Positions 16,099 to 25,615 of a stretch of DNA of 37,036 nucleotides are shown here, in pieces. Every line of letters begins with the position of its first letter. Within the stretch, counting starts at the first letter, position 1. The stretch lies in contig JAJCKG010000023.1 of NCBI GenBank assembly GCA_020558355.1, positions 1 to 37,036 on the forward strand. The letters run 5' to 3'. Below the pieces are notes generated by a model that was not told where the DNA came from, made no database searches, and saw only the letters and a list, made by a program, of their open reading frames with translations. The DNA is from a bacterium 210820-DFI.6.37 (lineage in GTDB: Bacteria > Bacillota > Clostridia > Peptostreptococcales > Anaerovoracaceae). Made by a program: the position numbers and the translations under genes.

Positions 16099-16122
16099 GG
16101 TCGTTCAAACCGCTTTAACGCA

Positions 16123-16540
16123 TTATTTTCCCAGCTTCACTATACAACTCTTCTTGCAGAAACAAATTCCATATTTCAAAACCTTATGATATCCTTCCCG
16201 CAGGAATTCCGCGGCGTATTGCCGGTCTTCAATCTGCCGCAGGGCCTGATTACAGACTTGCTCCATCTGGGTAAAGGAAACAGTCCGCTTTACTTCTATA
16301 ACAATCACTGCTTTTTTCGAACCATTCCCTAATTGTGTTACGGAAAATACCACACACCTCTCTATTTGGGATACGCATAGTAAGATATATGGTATCGCCT
16401 TCAAATCTCTGCTGTACAGCCCGCAAATAACCGGTAAAGAACAAAAAATTCCATAGATTTTCCTGAGATTTATAAACATCCTGATAGGTAACCGTTTCAT
16501 GAATCGGTTTTTCTCCCGATACCGATTCTCTTACGCTCCA
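16123..16540 (-). pseudogene. Decayed AAA-ATPase-like / PD-(D/E)XK (PDDEXK_9, DUF1703) gene remnant
   Basis: Two minus-strand frames carry pieces of this clostridial family. One (from about 16520 to 16320) reads KPIHETVTYQDVYK then NLWNFLFFTGYL, followed by TIREWFEK. The other (16320 to 16123) reads AVIVIEVKRTVSFTQMEQ, then QIEDRQYA and KVLKYGICFCKKSCIVKL, the end of the nuclease-like domain. The frames change at a run of six A/T near 16320, and about 120 residues expected between TIREWF and the IVIEVK strand are absent. The N-terminal ATPase part is not seen. It is a relic without expected function. Confidence 0.75.
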
Positions 16541-16684
16541 TTGATTTCAGCGCCCCTTTCCATATTACTGAATCTATTTTAGCACAGAGATTTCTTCTCT
16601 CCAATGGATTTTTGCCATTGCCGGTGTATTTATGTACGCCACCTATCAGAAACTGTTTCCTACGGCTGCCCCTTACAGCCCAGG

Positions 16685-17821
16685 CTATTCCTCCGTGCCG
16701 CCAAAATCGATATCCACCCCATTGACTGCCACATGGTCATTGATGGCGATTACCAGGCACTTTTGGTCGTCAATCATTCTGGTTTGAATCAGATCGGCCC
16801 GGTCAGGACTGACTTTGATCAGGACATCCGGAGTTTTAATGCTGAATTTTTTCGTTTCGGCAATGTTAGCGGCCATCAGGCGCCGTTTTTCTCCAGCAGT
16901 TTCTTCAAAGACCGCCTCCACCTTTTCCAGTTTTTCCGAGGAAGCTCCGCTCTGCTCTAAAAGTCTTCGCATATCAAACTTATCCAGCTCCAGCGGCTCC
17001 GGCTCTTCTTTGTTTTCCTCCATCATTTCCTGCAGGTTGTCGTGGATGCAGCGCACCATTTCAAAATCACATTCTTCCGCCAGAGTCGTGGAAATAATCT
17101 CATTAAAGGTCACTTTCTGATTTTCCGCGGACAGAGGAATATCGCTTCCCAGCAGCTCTTCAATCAGCTTTGGCTGCAGCTCCTCCGGCTTTTTCGTAAA
17201 ATACAGCGCCTGATGGATATCCGCGGTCCTGTCATTGAAGGCCGGGAACAAAAATCCTTTTACCGGAGCGTCCACAACCCAATCTCTGGTCCTTCCGATA
17301 ATCGAATTCTGATCCACATCGTAGCTGAGTCCGGCCTTAGAAAGCTTTACCGGACAGATACTGCACAGGATATATTCATAAATATTATCTGACGCATCGA
17401 ACATTTCAATACCGTCAGAGGTTCTTCCGGGAACATCGTATACAGCATGGATCAGAATGATGTAGTAATTTTCCTCAAACTCAAAGTTATCGATGATTTT
17501 ATTATAGAATTCATCAATAAGAGCCTCATCCTCCAGTTTGCTGTCCCGCAGCCGGTAAAGGAATTCCTGTGTTCCTCCCGGCTCTTCCTGGCTGAGAGGA
17601 AATTCCATGTTGATCAGCTTTTTCCCCAGGGTTCCGGTCAGAGTCTGTTTGAATATCTCAAAATACTTAAAGGCTTCTTCCTCCGGAAGCGTCAGAAAAG
17701 AGCGACCTGTCTCCCATTTTCGATTTTTTTCATGGTCCACATAGCATCCGCGCATACGAGTAATGGAGCAGTTCTCAGGAGTAAACTGCTTTTTTATTTC
17801 TAAAATTTCTTTGCTGATCAT
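16685..17821 (-). CDS. DUF4317 family protein
   Basis: 378 aa from the ATG at 17821 (MISKEILEIKKQF), preceded by AGAGGA. The open frame runs 51 codons further up, but that part lacks family similarity. It matches from memory the DUF4317 family of Firmicutes: TRMRGCYVD near the start, LPEEEAFKYFEIFKQTLTGT, NMEFPLSQEEPGGTQEFL, YDVPGRTSDG, YEYILCSICPVKLSKAGL and FLFPAFNDRTADIH. No signal peptide or membrane segment is seen, so it is cytoplasmic. The biochemical function is unknown. It lies downstream of recA on the same strand with a 222-bp gap containing a TATAAT box on the minus strand (near 17991-17996), so it may have its own promoter. Confidence 0.88.
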   Translation of the reverse strand: MISKEILEIKKQFTPENCSITRMRGCYVDHEKNRKWETGRSFLTLPEEEAFKYFEIFKQTLTGTLGKKLINMEFPLSQEEPGGTQEFLYRLRDSKLEDEALIDEFYNKIIDNFEFEENYYIILIHAVYDVPGRTSDGIEMFDASDNIYEYILCSICPVKLSKAGLSYDVDQNSIIGRTRDWVVDAPVKGFLFPAFNDRTADIHQALYFTKKPEELQPKLIEELLGSDIPLSAENQKVTFNEIISTTLAEECDFEMVRCIHDNLQEMMEENKEEPEPLELDKFDMRRLLEQSGASSEKLEKVEAVFEETAGEKRRLMAANIAETKKFSIKTPDVLIKVSPDRADLIQTRMIDDQKCLVIAINDHVAVNGVDIDFGGTEE

Positions 17822-18043
17822 AACTTTCTGTTCCTCTTTCTTTCCATTGATTTCGCCTGTTTTATGTGACTGTTCCCGGGCAGGCAGGCCCCGTATTGGC
17901 AAAAGTCTGCTGAAAACCACAGCCAGGCGTTCCTCCGCAGTAAAGCTGTCCTGCGTCCGATGCCTGGCTGTCATACTGTATTGATACTACAATTATAGCG
18001 GCTGATTCCCCATGAATTTGGATCGATACCGCAGGGCCTTCGG

Positions 18044-19174
18044 TTATTCGATAATGACCCCGTCTTCATCCACCCGAAATTCTTCCGGCTGGGAAGTCAC
18101 AGCTTCGATTTCCATTTCACCGGCATCCTTTTCCTCCGATTCTTTTTTCAAGGATTCCCGAATAAGCGTCTCAACCTTTTGCATCATTTCCGGGTGTTCA
18201 GCCATATATTTTTTCACATTTTCCCGGCCCTGGCCGATCCGGTCGCCTTCAAAGCTGTACCAGGATCCGGCTTTTTCAATGATCTTAGCCTCTACGGCGC
18301 AGTCTAAAACGTCGCCTTCTCTGGAAATCCCCTGCCCATACATAATATCAAATTCCGCCTGTTTAAACGGCGGGGCTACTTTGTTCTTTACGATCTTTAC
18401 TCTGGTACGGTTACCCAGGAAGTCATCTCCGGATTTAATGCTTTCTATCCGGCGCACATCAAACCGCATGCTGGCATAAAACTTCAGCGCCCGGCCTCCG
18501 GTAGTCGTCTCCGGATTTCCAAACATGACGCCGACCTTTTCACGAAGCTGATTGATGAACACGACAGAGGTATTGGATTTATTAATAATACCCGCCAGCT
18601 TTCTCAGGGCCTGCGACATAAGACGGGCCTGCAGCCCCACATGGCTGTCCCCCATTTCTCCCTGAATTTCCGCTCTTGGAACCAGCGCCGCGACGGAGTC
18701 CACTACAACAATGTCCAGCGCGCCGCTGCGCACCAGCATTTCACAGATTTCCAGGGCCTGCTCTCCCGTATCCGGCTGGGAAACCAGCAGTTCGTCTACA
18801 TTGACGCCCAAATTCTTTGCGTATTCCGGGTCAAGAGCGTGCTCCGCGTCGATGAAGGCGGCTCTGCCTCCATCCTTCTGAGCCTCCGCGATCATATGAA
18901 GTGTCAGTGTTGTCTTACCGGAGGATTCCGGTCCATATACCTCGATAATCCTGCCCTTTGGCACTCCGCCGATTCCAGTGGCCAGATCCAGAGTAAGGGA
19001 GCCGGTAGGGATCGCCGCGATATCCATACGGGCTGAATCATCTCCCAGCTTCATAATCGCTCCTTTGCCGAATTGTTTTTGTATCTGCTGAAGCGCTGCC
19101 TCCAGCGCCTTATCTTTTTCTTCTTTGCTGATTGACGTATCCTTCGTCATCACTGTACCATTCTTGCCTGCCAC
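18044..19174 (-). CDS. recA: RecA recombinase
   Basis: 376 aa, starting at GTG 19174 with GGAGGT six bases upstream. RecA binds single-stranded DNA, drives strand exchange and triggers LexA self-cleavage. Walker A is GPESSGKTT (81-89). Further landmarks are [31 protein letters not shown], the L2 region with [22 protein letters not shown], and an acidic C-terminal tail. The length fits the family. Upstream are a LexA box and two sigma-A-type promoters, so it is SOS-inducible. It follows cinA, as is common in Firmicutes. Confidence 0.98.
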   Translation of the reverse strand: MAGKNGTVMTKDTSISKEEKDKALEAALQQIQKQFGKGAIMKLGDDSARMDIAAIPTGSLTLDLATGIGGVPKGRIIEVYGPESSGKTTLTLHMIAEAQKDGGRAAFIDAEHALDPEYAKNLGVNVDELLVSQPDTGEQALEICEMLVRSGALDIVVVDSVAALVPRAEIQGEMGDSHVGLQARLMSQALRKLAGIINKSNTSVVFINQLREKVGVMFGNPETTTGGRALKFYASMRFDVRRIESIKSGDDFLGNRTRVKIVKNKVAPPFKQAEFDIMYGQGISREGDVLDCAVEAKIIEKAGSWYSFEGDRIGQGRENVKKYMAEHPEMMQKVETLIRESLKKESEEKDAGEMEIEAVTSQPEEFRVDEDGVIIE

Positions 19175-19207
19175 GCTTTTACCTCCAATTTGTCTCTAAA
19201 CCAATGT

Positions 19208-19219
19208 GAACATTTGTTC
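19208..19219. promoter_or_regulatory. LexA (SOS) box of recA
   Basis: GAACATTTGTTC fits the Gram-positive LexA consensus GAAC-N4-GTTC exactly. It lies 8 bp downstream of the proximal recA -10 box, covering the start of transcription. Confidence 0.9.
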
Positions 19220-19227
19220 TTTCTTTC

Positions 19228-19256
19228 ATAATACTCTACTTTTTTCTATAGGTCAA
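19228..19256 (-). promoter_or_regulatory. Proximal recA promoter
   Basis: Minus strand: TTGACC (19256-19251), 17-bp spacer, TATTAT (19233-19228), followed by the SOS box. Confidence 0.8.
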
Positions 19257-19278
19257 GCAGAAATTTACTTCTTGTTTT

Positions 19279-19307
19279 ATTATTACATTTTATTACAAAA
19301 AAGTCAA
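19279..19307 (-). promoter_or_regulatory. Distal recA promoter candidate
   Basis: Minus strand: TTGACT (19307-19302), 17-bp spacer, AATAAT (19284-19279). It lies about 50 bp upstream of the proximal promoter, between cinA and recA. Confidence 0.55.
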
Positions 19308-19345
19308 TATTTTTATATTCTTTTTTCTTATTCTTCCGGGCTGAA

Positions 19346-20581
19346 TCAATCCGAAATCAGCCGGTTGATCACATCCAGCATAGAAAGCACCGCGTAATTC
19401 CGGTTCCAGTTCCTGCTCACATTGCGGGTCTGTACCTTTCTGCAATAAGTTTTTCCCTGATAACAGGCGCCGATATAAACCAGGCCCACAGGCTTTTCCA
19501 GGGACCCGCCTTCCGGTCCCGCGATCCCGGTAACGGAAATACAGACGTCACTGCCGCTGACCCTGCGCAGGCCTTCGGCCATTTCTCTGGCCGTTTCTTC
19601 ACTGACCGCTCCATAGGCTTCCAGGGTTTCCTTCTTTACCCCCAGCTCCTGCATCTTAGCTTCATTGCTGTAAGTCACAAGGGCCCGGTCAAAGACCTGA
19701 GAGATCCCGGAAATTCCCGTTACAGCCGCGGAAAACATCCCGCCTGTACAGGATTCAGCGCTGGAAAGCGTCAGCTTCCGCTCCATCAGCTTTTTCGCCA
19801 CCACGCAGACCAGCTCTTCATCATCACAGCTGTAAATATATTCGCCTATAAGCCTGCGGGCCTTTTCCAGCATGGAATCCACCGCGGCTTTGGCCTCTGC
19901 TCTGGAAGGCCTTTTGGAAGCGATCCTCAGGCAGCATTCCCCCTCCTTCGCGTAAGTGGCAAGGGTCGGATCGGTCTGTCCGTCGATAAGAGGCAGAAGC
20001 CTTGTTTCCAGCATAGATTCGCCGATACCAAACATTCGGATCATCCGATAATAAATGGTGCTTTCTGACTGTTCCTCCAGATAAGGCATTACTTTGTTTT
20101 CAAACATAGCGGTCATTTCCCTAGGCGGTCCGGGCATACAAATGATTGTTTTTCCGTCCTTTTCCAGAGCAAAGCCGGGAGCCGTCCCCTGATCGTTTTC
20201 AAAGACAACCGCCCGGGAAGGCATATAAGCCTGCTTTCGGTTGTTCTCTGTCATAGGGCGGTTCATCTGTCTGAAATTCCGCTCCAGCCGCTTCATACTG
20301 GCTTCATGAAGTACCAGTTCATCTCCCAGGGTCCTGCAGGCGATCTCCTTTGTCAGATCATCCTGCGTAGGTCCCAGGCCGCCTGTTGTAAGGATCAGAT
20401 CGCAGTCCTGAAACGCCAGTTTGATGATTTCCTCCAGCCGCCTCGGATTATCTCCTACTGTATAGTGGTACATCACATCAAACCCCAGAAGATTCAGCTT
20501 CTGAGATAAAAACACTGTATTTGTATTGGTAATCTGCCCAAAGAGCAGTTCTGTTCCCACACTTAAAATAGCCGACTTCAA
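19346..20581 (-). CDS. cinA: CinA-like competence/damage-inducible protein
   Basis: 411 aa from TTG 20581 (AAGGG upstream; MKSAILSVGTELLFGQI). The N-terminal half is a MoCF/MoaB-like domain (LTTGGLGPTQDDLT), in this family linked to ADP-ribose/NAD-metabolite hydrolysis. The C-terminal third is a CinA domain (SSAESCTGGMFSAAVTGISG.., ..SVTGIAGPEGGS..) linked to nicotinamide-mononucleotide deamidation. It is full length. It lies 52 bp after pgsA and before recA, the usual Firmicutes order; the gap to recA holds recA's own promoters. Confidence 0.95.
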   Translation of the reverse strand: MKSAILSVGTELLFGQITNTNTVFLSQKLNLLGFDVMYHYTVGDNPRRLEEIIKLAFQDCDLILTTGGLGPTQDDLTKEIACRTLGDELVLHEASMKRLERNFRQMNRPMTENNRKQAYMPSRAVVFENDQGTAPGFALEKDGKTIICMPGPPREMTAMFENKVMPYLEEQSESTIYYRMIRMFGIGESMLETRLLPLIDGQTDPTLATYAKEGECCLRIASKRPSRAEAKAAVDSMLEKARRLIGEYIYSCDDEELVCVVAKKLMERKLTLSSAESCTGGMFSAAVTGISGISQVFDRALVTYSNEAKMQELGVKKETLEAYGAVSEETAREMAEGLRRVSGSDVCISVTGIAGPEGGSLEKPVGLVYIGACYQGKTYCRKVQTRNVSRNWNRNYAVLSMLDVINRLISD

Positions 20582-20633
20582 CGCAATCCCTTCTTTCCTG
20601 ATCCCGGGCTAAAAATCTCCCCGGATCTTTTTA

Positions 20634-21161
20634 TTACATAGACAGCAGCTGTCTGTTCTTGATGATATATTCCGCGCCGGACACAATCGTCATGACCACC
20701 GCAATCCACAGGAATACCTGATCCAGAGGAAAGCCGATATATCTGCACGGCCAGTTGTCAAGGAGAAGCAGCGGAATCGCGATCATCTGCGTGATAGTCT
20801 TGATCTTGCCTGTAATTCCTGCCGCAATGACGATCCCCTCCGAAGCGGCCACCTGCCGCAGTCCGGTCACAGCAAATTCTCTTGCCAAGATCACAATGAC
20901 CATCCAGCCCGCCACATCGGAAAGCTCCACAAGGCAGACCAGCGCCGCCATAACCAGCAGCTTGTCAGCCAGCGGATCCATCAGCTTTCCAAAATTAGTT
21001 ACCAGATTGTATTTCCGCGCGATATGTCCATCCAGCATATCGGTAATGGAAGCGCAGATAAAGATAATGGTCGCAATATACCGGTGTCCCATAAGAAGGA
21101 CCACAATAAATACCGGAATCGCGATAATTCTGAGAAGTGTCAGTTTGTTAGGCAAATTCAT
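20634..21161 (-). CDS. pgsA: CDP-diacylglycerol-glycerol-3-phosphate 3-phosphatidyltransferase
   Basis: 175 aa with AAGGAGG before the ATG. It makes phosphatidylglycerol-phosphate from CDP-diacylglycerol and glycerol-3-phosphate in the membrane. The CDP-alcohol phosphotransferase signature is complete: DGHIAR, eight residues, G, three, D, three, D (in MLDGHIARKYNL..FGKLMDPLAD). Several membrane segments (about 5-25, 30-45, 75-110, 120-145, 150-170) fit the family. Its start overlaps the rimO stop by 4 bases (ATGA), indicating coupled translation. Confidence 0.95.
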   Translation of the reverse strand: MNLPNKLTLLRIIAIPVFIVVLLMGHRYIATIIFICASITDMLDGHIARKYNLVTNFGKLMDPLADKLLVMAALVCLVELSDVAGWMVIVILAREFAVTGLRQVAASEGIVIAAGITGKIKTITQMIAIPLLLLDNWPCRYIGFPLDQVFLWIAVVMTIVSGAEYIIKNRQLLSM

Positions 21162-22477
21162 TTTAAAACCTCCTTGCCGGAAAGATCATAATCAAAAGCA
21201 TCCGTAATTTCAACATTTACCAGATCCCCAGGGCTTAAGCGCCGGGAAGAAGTAAAGATAACAGAACCATCAATCTCAGGCGCGTCATACCTGGTCCGCC
21301 CGATATAGCTTCCGTCCGCGTCCCGCTCTTCCACAAGAACTTCCAGTACCTGGCCTACTTTTTTCTGGTTGTTTTCCAGAGAAATATCCACCTGCGTCCG
21401 CATAACCGCGTCCTGCCGCATGGCTTTAACCTCTTCGTCAATCTGGTTTTCCATCTCCGCCGCCGGCGTTCCTTCCTCCTGGGAATAAGCGAAAACCCCA
21501 AGACGCTCAAACCGCATCTCTTCTGTAAAGGCAAGCAGCTCTTCAAAATCCGCCTCGGTTTCACCTGGAAAGCCCGTAATAAAAGTGGTTCGGATGTGGA
21601 TATCCGGTATGGCGGTTCTCAGACGGCTGATGGTGTTTCGTATGCTCTGATTGGTAGACCGGCGGTTCATGGAGGAAAGGATACGGTCACTGCAGTGCTG
21701 CAGGGGAATATCCAGATAAGCGCATATCTTTTCTTCCTCCGCCATGACCTGAATCAATTCATCTGTAATCCGATCCTCATAGCAGTACATAAGGCGGATC
21801 CACCGGATTCCCTCAATACGGCAGAGCTTGCGCAGGAGCCGTGGCAAGACAAATCCGCCGTAAAGATCCATTCCATAAGCGGTCACATCCTGAGCAATCA
21901 GAATCAGTTCTTTGCATCCGCCTTCCGCCAGCTGTCTGGCTTCTTTGAGAATGTCCTCTTCCCGCCTGCTGCGGTACCGCCCCCGGATATGGGGAATCAC
22001 GCAGTAAGCGCATACATTGTCACAGCCCTCCGAGATTTTGATGGTAGCTGTATATGTGTTTTCCGAAAGCCTGCGGAAAGGGGTTTCCAGGAACTCCCGG
22101 CTGTAATCGCTGAGATGCTTTTCCCGCCTTCCCTTCTGAAAGCTCTCCAGGATTTCAGGAAGCCGCTGATAATCGTTGACTCCCAGAAACAGGTCTACCT
22201 CCGGCATTTCTTCAAACAGCTCATTTTCATAGCGCTGAGAAAGGCAGCCAGAAACGGCCAATATGGTGTTTTCTCTTTTATATTCGGCCATCTGGAAGAT
22301 CCGCTCAATGGATTCGGTCTTCGCGTCGTTGATAAAGCCGCAGGTGTTGACCATGATCAGATCGGCTTCCTCCGGTGAAGAGGCCATTTCATGACCCGCG
22401 TGCTCCAGCAGGCCCGCCGCCATTTCCGAATCGTTGAAATTCTTCGGACAGCCGAGTGTCTCTATATAAATCTTCAT
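21158..22477 (-). CDS. rimO: Ribosomal protein S12 methylthiotransferase RimO
   Basis: 439 aa. RimO adds a methylthio group to an Asp of ribosomal protein S12. The N-terminal domain has the three cluster cysteines C10 (ETLGCPKN), C46 (NTCGFI) and C78 (SGCLSQRY). The radical-SAM motif CDNVCAYC gives C152, C156, C159. The TRAM domain closes the protein (about 370-437). SEGCDNVCAYCVIPHIRGRYRS and the lack of a tRNA-type MiaB N-terminal extension favour RimO over MiaB. It begins directly after the ftsK stop codon with AGGAAGG inside ftsK, and overlaps pgsA by 4 bases. Confidence 0.95.
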   Translation of the reverse strand: MKIYIETLGCPKNFNDSEMAAGLLEHAGHEMASSPEEADLIMVNTCGFINDAKTESIERIFQMAEYKRENTILAVSGCLSQRYENELFEEMPEVDLFLGVNDYQRLPEILESFQKGRREKHLSDYSREFLETPFRRLSENTYTATIKISEGCDNVCAYCVIPHIRGRYRSRREEDILKEARQLAEGGCKELILIAQDVTAYGMDLYGGFVLPRLLRKLCRIEGIRWIRLMYCYEDRITDELIQVMAEEEKICAYLDIPLQHCSDRILSSMNRRSTNQSIRNTISRLRTAIPDIHIRTTFITGFPGETEADFEELLAFTEEMRFERLGVFAYSQEEGTPAAEMENQIDEEVKAMRQDAVMRTQVDISLENNQKKVGQVLEVLVEERDADGSYIGRTRYDAPEIDGSVIFTSSRRLSPGDLVNVEITDAFDYDLSGKEVLK

Positions 22478-25195
22478 TTAACCTTCCTGTAACTCCTTTG
22501 TATCTTCTGTAAGAGCCTGAAGCTCTTCTTTCGTCATAAGCACCTGCCGGGGCTTACTGCCTTCAGAGGGGCCGATGATGCCTCTGGCCTCCATCATATC
22601 TACAATTCTGGCCGCCCGGTTATAACCGATGCGGAACCTTCTCTGAAGCATGGAAACCGATGCCTGTCCGGCAGAAACAACGGTCTCGATGGCATCCGGC
22701 AGCAGCTCGTCCGTATCTCCCGGATCCTCTGCCGCTCCGGCAGTTTCGATGGTATGGATCACATCATCGGAGTATTCTGTTTCCACCACCTGTTCTTTTA
22801 CAAAATCAATGACCGCCTCTACCTCGGAATCGGAAATAAAAGTCCCCTGTACCCGAATCGGCTTGTTACTGCCCATAGGATGAAACAGCATATCGCCCTT
22901 TCCTACCAACCGCTCGGCTCCGGCAATGCCTAAAATAGTCCGGGAATCGAACTGGGAGGATACGGCAAAGGCGATTCTGGACGGGATATTGGCCTTAATA
23001 ACGCCAGTAATGACATCTACGGAAGGCCTCTGAGTCGCTACAATCAGATGCATCCCTGCCGCTCTGGCTTTCTGCGCCAGACGGCAGATGGAGTCCTCTA
23101 CCTGAGACGGAGCCGCCATCATCAGATCAGCCAGCTCGTCAATAATGATGATTACCTGCGGCAGGAATTTGTCATCCTCCCCGCGCTTTTTAACCACATC
23201 GTTGTAGCTTGCCAATTCCCGAACCTTCTCTGCCGCGAAGCGTTTATAACGATCCTCCATTTCCGCTACTGCCCAGTTCAGCGCTGCGGCCGCCTTTGTC
23301 GGCTCGGTCACTACCGGAATCAGCAGATGCGGGATCCCGTTATAATTTGTAAGCTCTACCACCTTCGGGTCGATCAGCACCAGCTTTACTTCCTCCGGTC
23401 TTGCTTTGTATAAAATACTGTTGATAATGCTGTTGACACAGACGCTCTTTCCTGAACCGGTGGAACCGGCAATCAGAAGATGCGGCATGCTTTTCATATT
23501 GGCTACAATCGCGTTTCCCGCAATGTCCTTTCCAACCGCGAAGGTGATTTTAGACTGCGCGGATCTGAATTCTTTGGAATCGATGATTTCCCGCAGAGTC
23601 ACCATATCGACCTTGTCGTTTTCCACTTCAATTCCTACAGCCGCTTTGCCCGGGATAGGCGCCTCAATACGGATACTCTTGGCTTCCAGATTGAGGGCGA
23701 TATCATCTGCCAGATTGACGATGCTCTTCACCTTGACACCCACATTGGGATGAATTTCATAGCGGGTTACCGCGGGCCCCTGGGTCACCTGAACGACCTT
23801 GGCGTCAATGTGGAAGTTCTGAAGGGTTTCTTCCAGCTTTCTCGCTTTTGCCTGAAGCCCCGCGCTGACTCCGGCTCTGCTATTGGGCGCCTTTCCCTTG
23901 TTCAGCAGATCAATAGGCGGGAATCGGTAGGCCGCGGGTACCGACGCTTCCCGCAGCTCCTCCGGAGAAAGGCTGGCGTTTGCCGCCTGGCTGTTTGTGA
24001 TTTTTTCCGCCTCTTTCCGCGCGGCCGCCGCCGCGGGAATGACCGGGGTCTCCGGTCCGGCTTTCAGTCCCGTTTCCTGTTCATTTTCCGTTTCCAGCGC
24101 CGGCTCTGACAGGTCGGTTTCCTCATAGCTTTCAAATTGGGAGAAGTCCTCGGAAAGACCCAGGCCTTCCTCCTGCTCCAGGGTATGCCCGTCCAGCCCG
24201 AAAGCAGGATCCATACCGTACCCCTGGGAAGGCTCCGGCGTCTCAGCCAGGCCATAGTCCGGACTTTGATTTGATTCTCCGAACAGATCTTCATTTTTTA
24301 CATATTCCAGAATATTTCTCTGGCTTTCTGATATACGGCCCGGAACATAGGATGAACCATCAAAATCTTTCGCGTACGCCTCTAAATCCATTTCTTCCTG
24401 AACGCCCCGCTCCGCAAGACGCTCCATCAAAGGAACTCTGCGCTTTTTTTCCTTCTTTTCCTCTGGCCCCTCCGGCGAAAGTTCCGTTTTGGGTACAGAT
24501 GGAAGTGTCTTGGTCTCCGCCTCCGAAAGCAGCTCCGGTTGGTACTGCTCCTCTTCCATCTCCGCCTCTTTTTTCGCCTTCCGCTTTTCCGCCGCCCGCT
24601 CAAAGAACCGGGAAATCGGTGTATTGATGATCAGCAGAAGACAGATCAGAACAATCACCGAGGCTATAATATAAAGGCCCGGAATCCCAAAGGCTTTCGC
24701 AAGGAGACTGCCGATATACATACCGAACAGCCCGCCGCTGTCCAGCTTTATCCCATCATGATAATAATCCGCCGCGTCAGCCAGGCCAAAGCCCAGCGCC
24801 TGCGGATCGATAAATCGGGCCGAATTAATAATGGAAACAGTCAGCAGGATCACAAAAAGCAGCAGCACTGATTTGGTTCCGATATGTATGGTTTTTCTGG
24901 CAAAAAGCAGGATCCCGTACAGAATCAGATAATATGGAAGGGCAAAGGCAATCATGCCCAGACAGCCCTTAAAAAACTGGGACAGGCCCTCTCCCACAGC
25001 GCCTGCCGCGTGGGTCTGGAAGGCTACCGCGAGAAACGCGCCTGCCGCGATAATGATAATAGCCCAGATCTCATCCTTTACATTGGGATTCATCGCTGGC
25101 TTCGCGGACTCCCGCGTTCCGGATGTTTTCTTTTGCTTTGTGTTTTTATTTTTGGAGCCCGGCGGTCTTCCGGGCTTTTTCTTTTGTTCTGTCAT
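22478..25195 (-). CDS. ftsK: DNA translocase FtsK/SpoIIIE
   Basis: 905 aa. A hexameric ATP-driven DNA pump at the division septum that clears chromosomes. The N-terminus is very basic ([19 protein letters not shown], resembling an AT-hook). About four membrane segments lie within residues 42-192. An acidic, proline-rich linker (about 200-440) follows. The motor has Walker A GSTGSGKS (577-584), Walker [14 protein letters not shown] and the [12 protein letters not shown] motif. A C-terminal gamma winged helix (about 840-895, [20 protein letters not shown]) should read KOPS/SRS-like DNA sites. Whether it acts in sporulation cannot be told here. GAAAGGGTG precedes the ATG, which overlaps the stop of a small upstream ORF. 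Confidence 0.96.
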   Translation of the reverse strand: MTEQKKKPGRPPGSKNKNTKQKKTSGTRESAKPAMNPNVKDEIWAIIIIAAGAFLAVAFQTHAAGAVGEGLSQFFKGCLGMIAFALPYYLILYGILLFARKTIHIGTKSVLLLFVILLTVSIINSARFIDPQALGFGLADAADYYHDGIKLDSGGLFGMYIGSLLAKAFGIPGLYIIASVIVLICLLLIINTPISRFFERAAEKRKAKKEAEMEEEQYQPELLSEAETKTLPSVPKTELSPEGPEEKKEKKRRVPLMERLAERGVQEEMDLEAYAKDFDGSSYVPGRISESQRNILEYVKNEDLFGESNQSPDYGLAETPEPSQGYGMDPAFGLDGHTLEQEEGLGLSEDFSQFESYEETDLSEPALETENEQETGLKAGPETPVIPAAAAARKEAEKITNSQAANASLSPEELREASVPAAYRFPPIDLLNKGKAPNSRAGVSAGLQAKARKLEETLQNFHIDAKVVQVTQGPAVTRYEIHPNVGVKVKSIVNLADDIALNLEAKSIRIEAPIPGKAAVGIEVENDKVDMVTLREIIDSKEFRSAQSKITFAVGKDIAGNAIVANMKSMPHLLIAGSTGSGKSVCVNSIINSILYKARPEEVKLVLIDPKVVELTNYNGIPHLLIPVVTEPTKAAAALNWAVAEMEDRYKRFAAEKVRELASYNDVVKKRGEDDKFLPQVIIIIDELADLMMAAPSQVEDSICRLAQKARAAGMHLIVATQRPSVDVITGVIKANIPSRIAFAVSSQFDSRTILGIAGAERLVGKGDMLFHPMGSNKPIRVQGTFISDSEVEAVIDFVKEQVVETEYSDDVIHTIETAGAAEDPGDTDELLPDAIETVVSAGQASVSMLQRRFRIGYNRAARIVDMMEARGIIGPSEGSKPRQVLMTKEELQALTEDTKELQEG

Positions 25196-25395
25196 TTTTT
25201 CACCCTTTCCTGTATCCTACGCAAGAAATTCCGCATAGAGTAATAGCAGGGTATCCGGTATCTGCCTTTTGCGGCTTTCAGCAGATATGAAATAAGATGC
25301 GAAAGCAGCGCCGGCTGCCCGGAGCTGCTGATGGGCAAGGTCCCGGCATTCCCCTGTCCCGGATCCTGTACCATTGAATACATGTATACCGCCAT
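25192..25395 (-). CDS. Small hypothetical protein coupled to ftsK
   Basis: 67 aa from the ATG at 25395, chosen because TTGGAGGAAGAA precedes it; a TTG four codons upstream is in the same frame but lies in that ribosome site. The stop overlaps the ftsK start (ATGA). The protein ([15 protein letters not shown].., ending RRIQERVKK) has a basic C-terminus, no signal peptide and no membrane segment, and matches no family I know. Its position resembles that of small YlzJ/TepA-region genes upstream of ftsK in other Firmicutes, but I see no similarity to them. A TATAAT box (25488-25483, minus strand) could start the ftsK transcript upstream. It could be a leader peptide rather than a functional protein. 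Confidence 0.5.
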   Translation of the reverse strand: MAVYMYSMVQDPGQGNAGTLPISSSGQPALLSHLISYLLKAAKGRYRIPCYYSMRNFLRRIQERVKK

Positions 25396-25532
25396 TTCTT
25401 CCTCCAATATCCCCAGCGTTTCTTCCCCCGGCTCCGGCCGCGCTTTTGCCTGCCAATTACCGGGAGTTAGACATATTGAAGTTATTATACCATAAAACTT
25501 ATTTAAAACATATATAAAAATATATGAAAGGT

Positions 25533-25562
25533 TTTACAAAACACCTGTTAAAGTGGTATACT
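25533..25562 (+). promoter_or_regulatory. Candidate promoter of asd-dapA
   Basis: TTTACA (25533-25538), 18-bp spacer, TATACT (25557-25562). The start would lie about 45 bp before the asd start codon. The flanking DNA is very AT-rich. Confidence 0.5.
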
Positions 25563-25615
25563 GTTTAGTAATTGTTGTTTATAAAAAAATTTACTATAAA
25601 TCAGGAGGAACAGAA

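Noticed and set aside
7682..16386. 15-bp identical word (tacgcatagtaagat) at 7682 and 16372
   Set aside because: One such match is expected by chance in a window of this size; no similarity continues on either side.
20600..20628. Hairpin GATCCCGGG../..CCCCGGATC followed by TTTTT on the plus strand
   Set aside because: It points along the plus strand while all genes there are on the minus strand; on the minus strand no U-tract follows.
21596..22378. 260-codon plus-strand ORF
   Set aside because: Antisense of rimO, which is identified by its cluster cysteines and radical-SAM motif.
23480..24109. 209-codon plus-strand ORF
   Set aside because: Antisense shadow within the linker and motor region of ftsK.
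25217..25456. 79-codon minus-strand ORF upstream of ftsK
   Set aside because: Overlaps the 67-aa ORF in another frame, rich in Gly/Ala, and does not share the good ribosome site or the ATGA overlap with ftsK.
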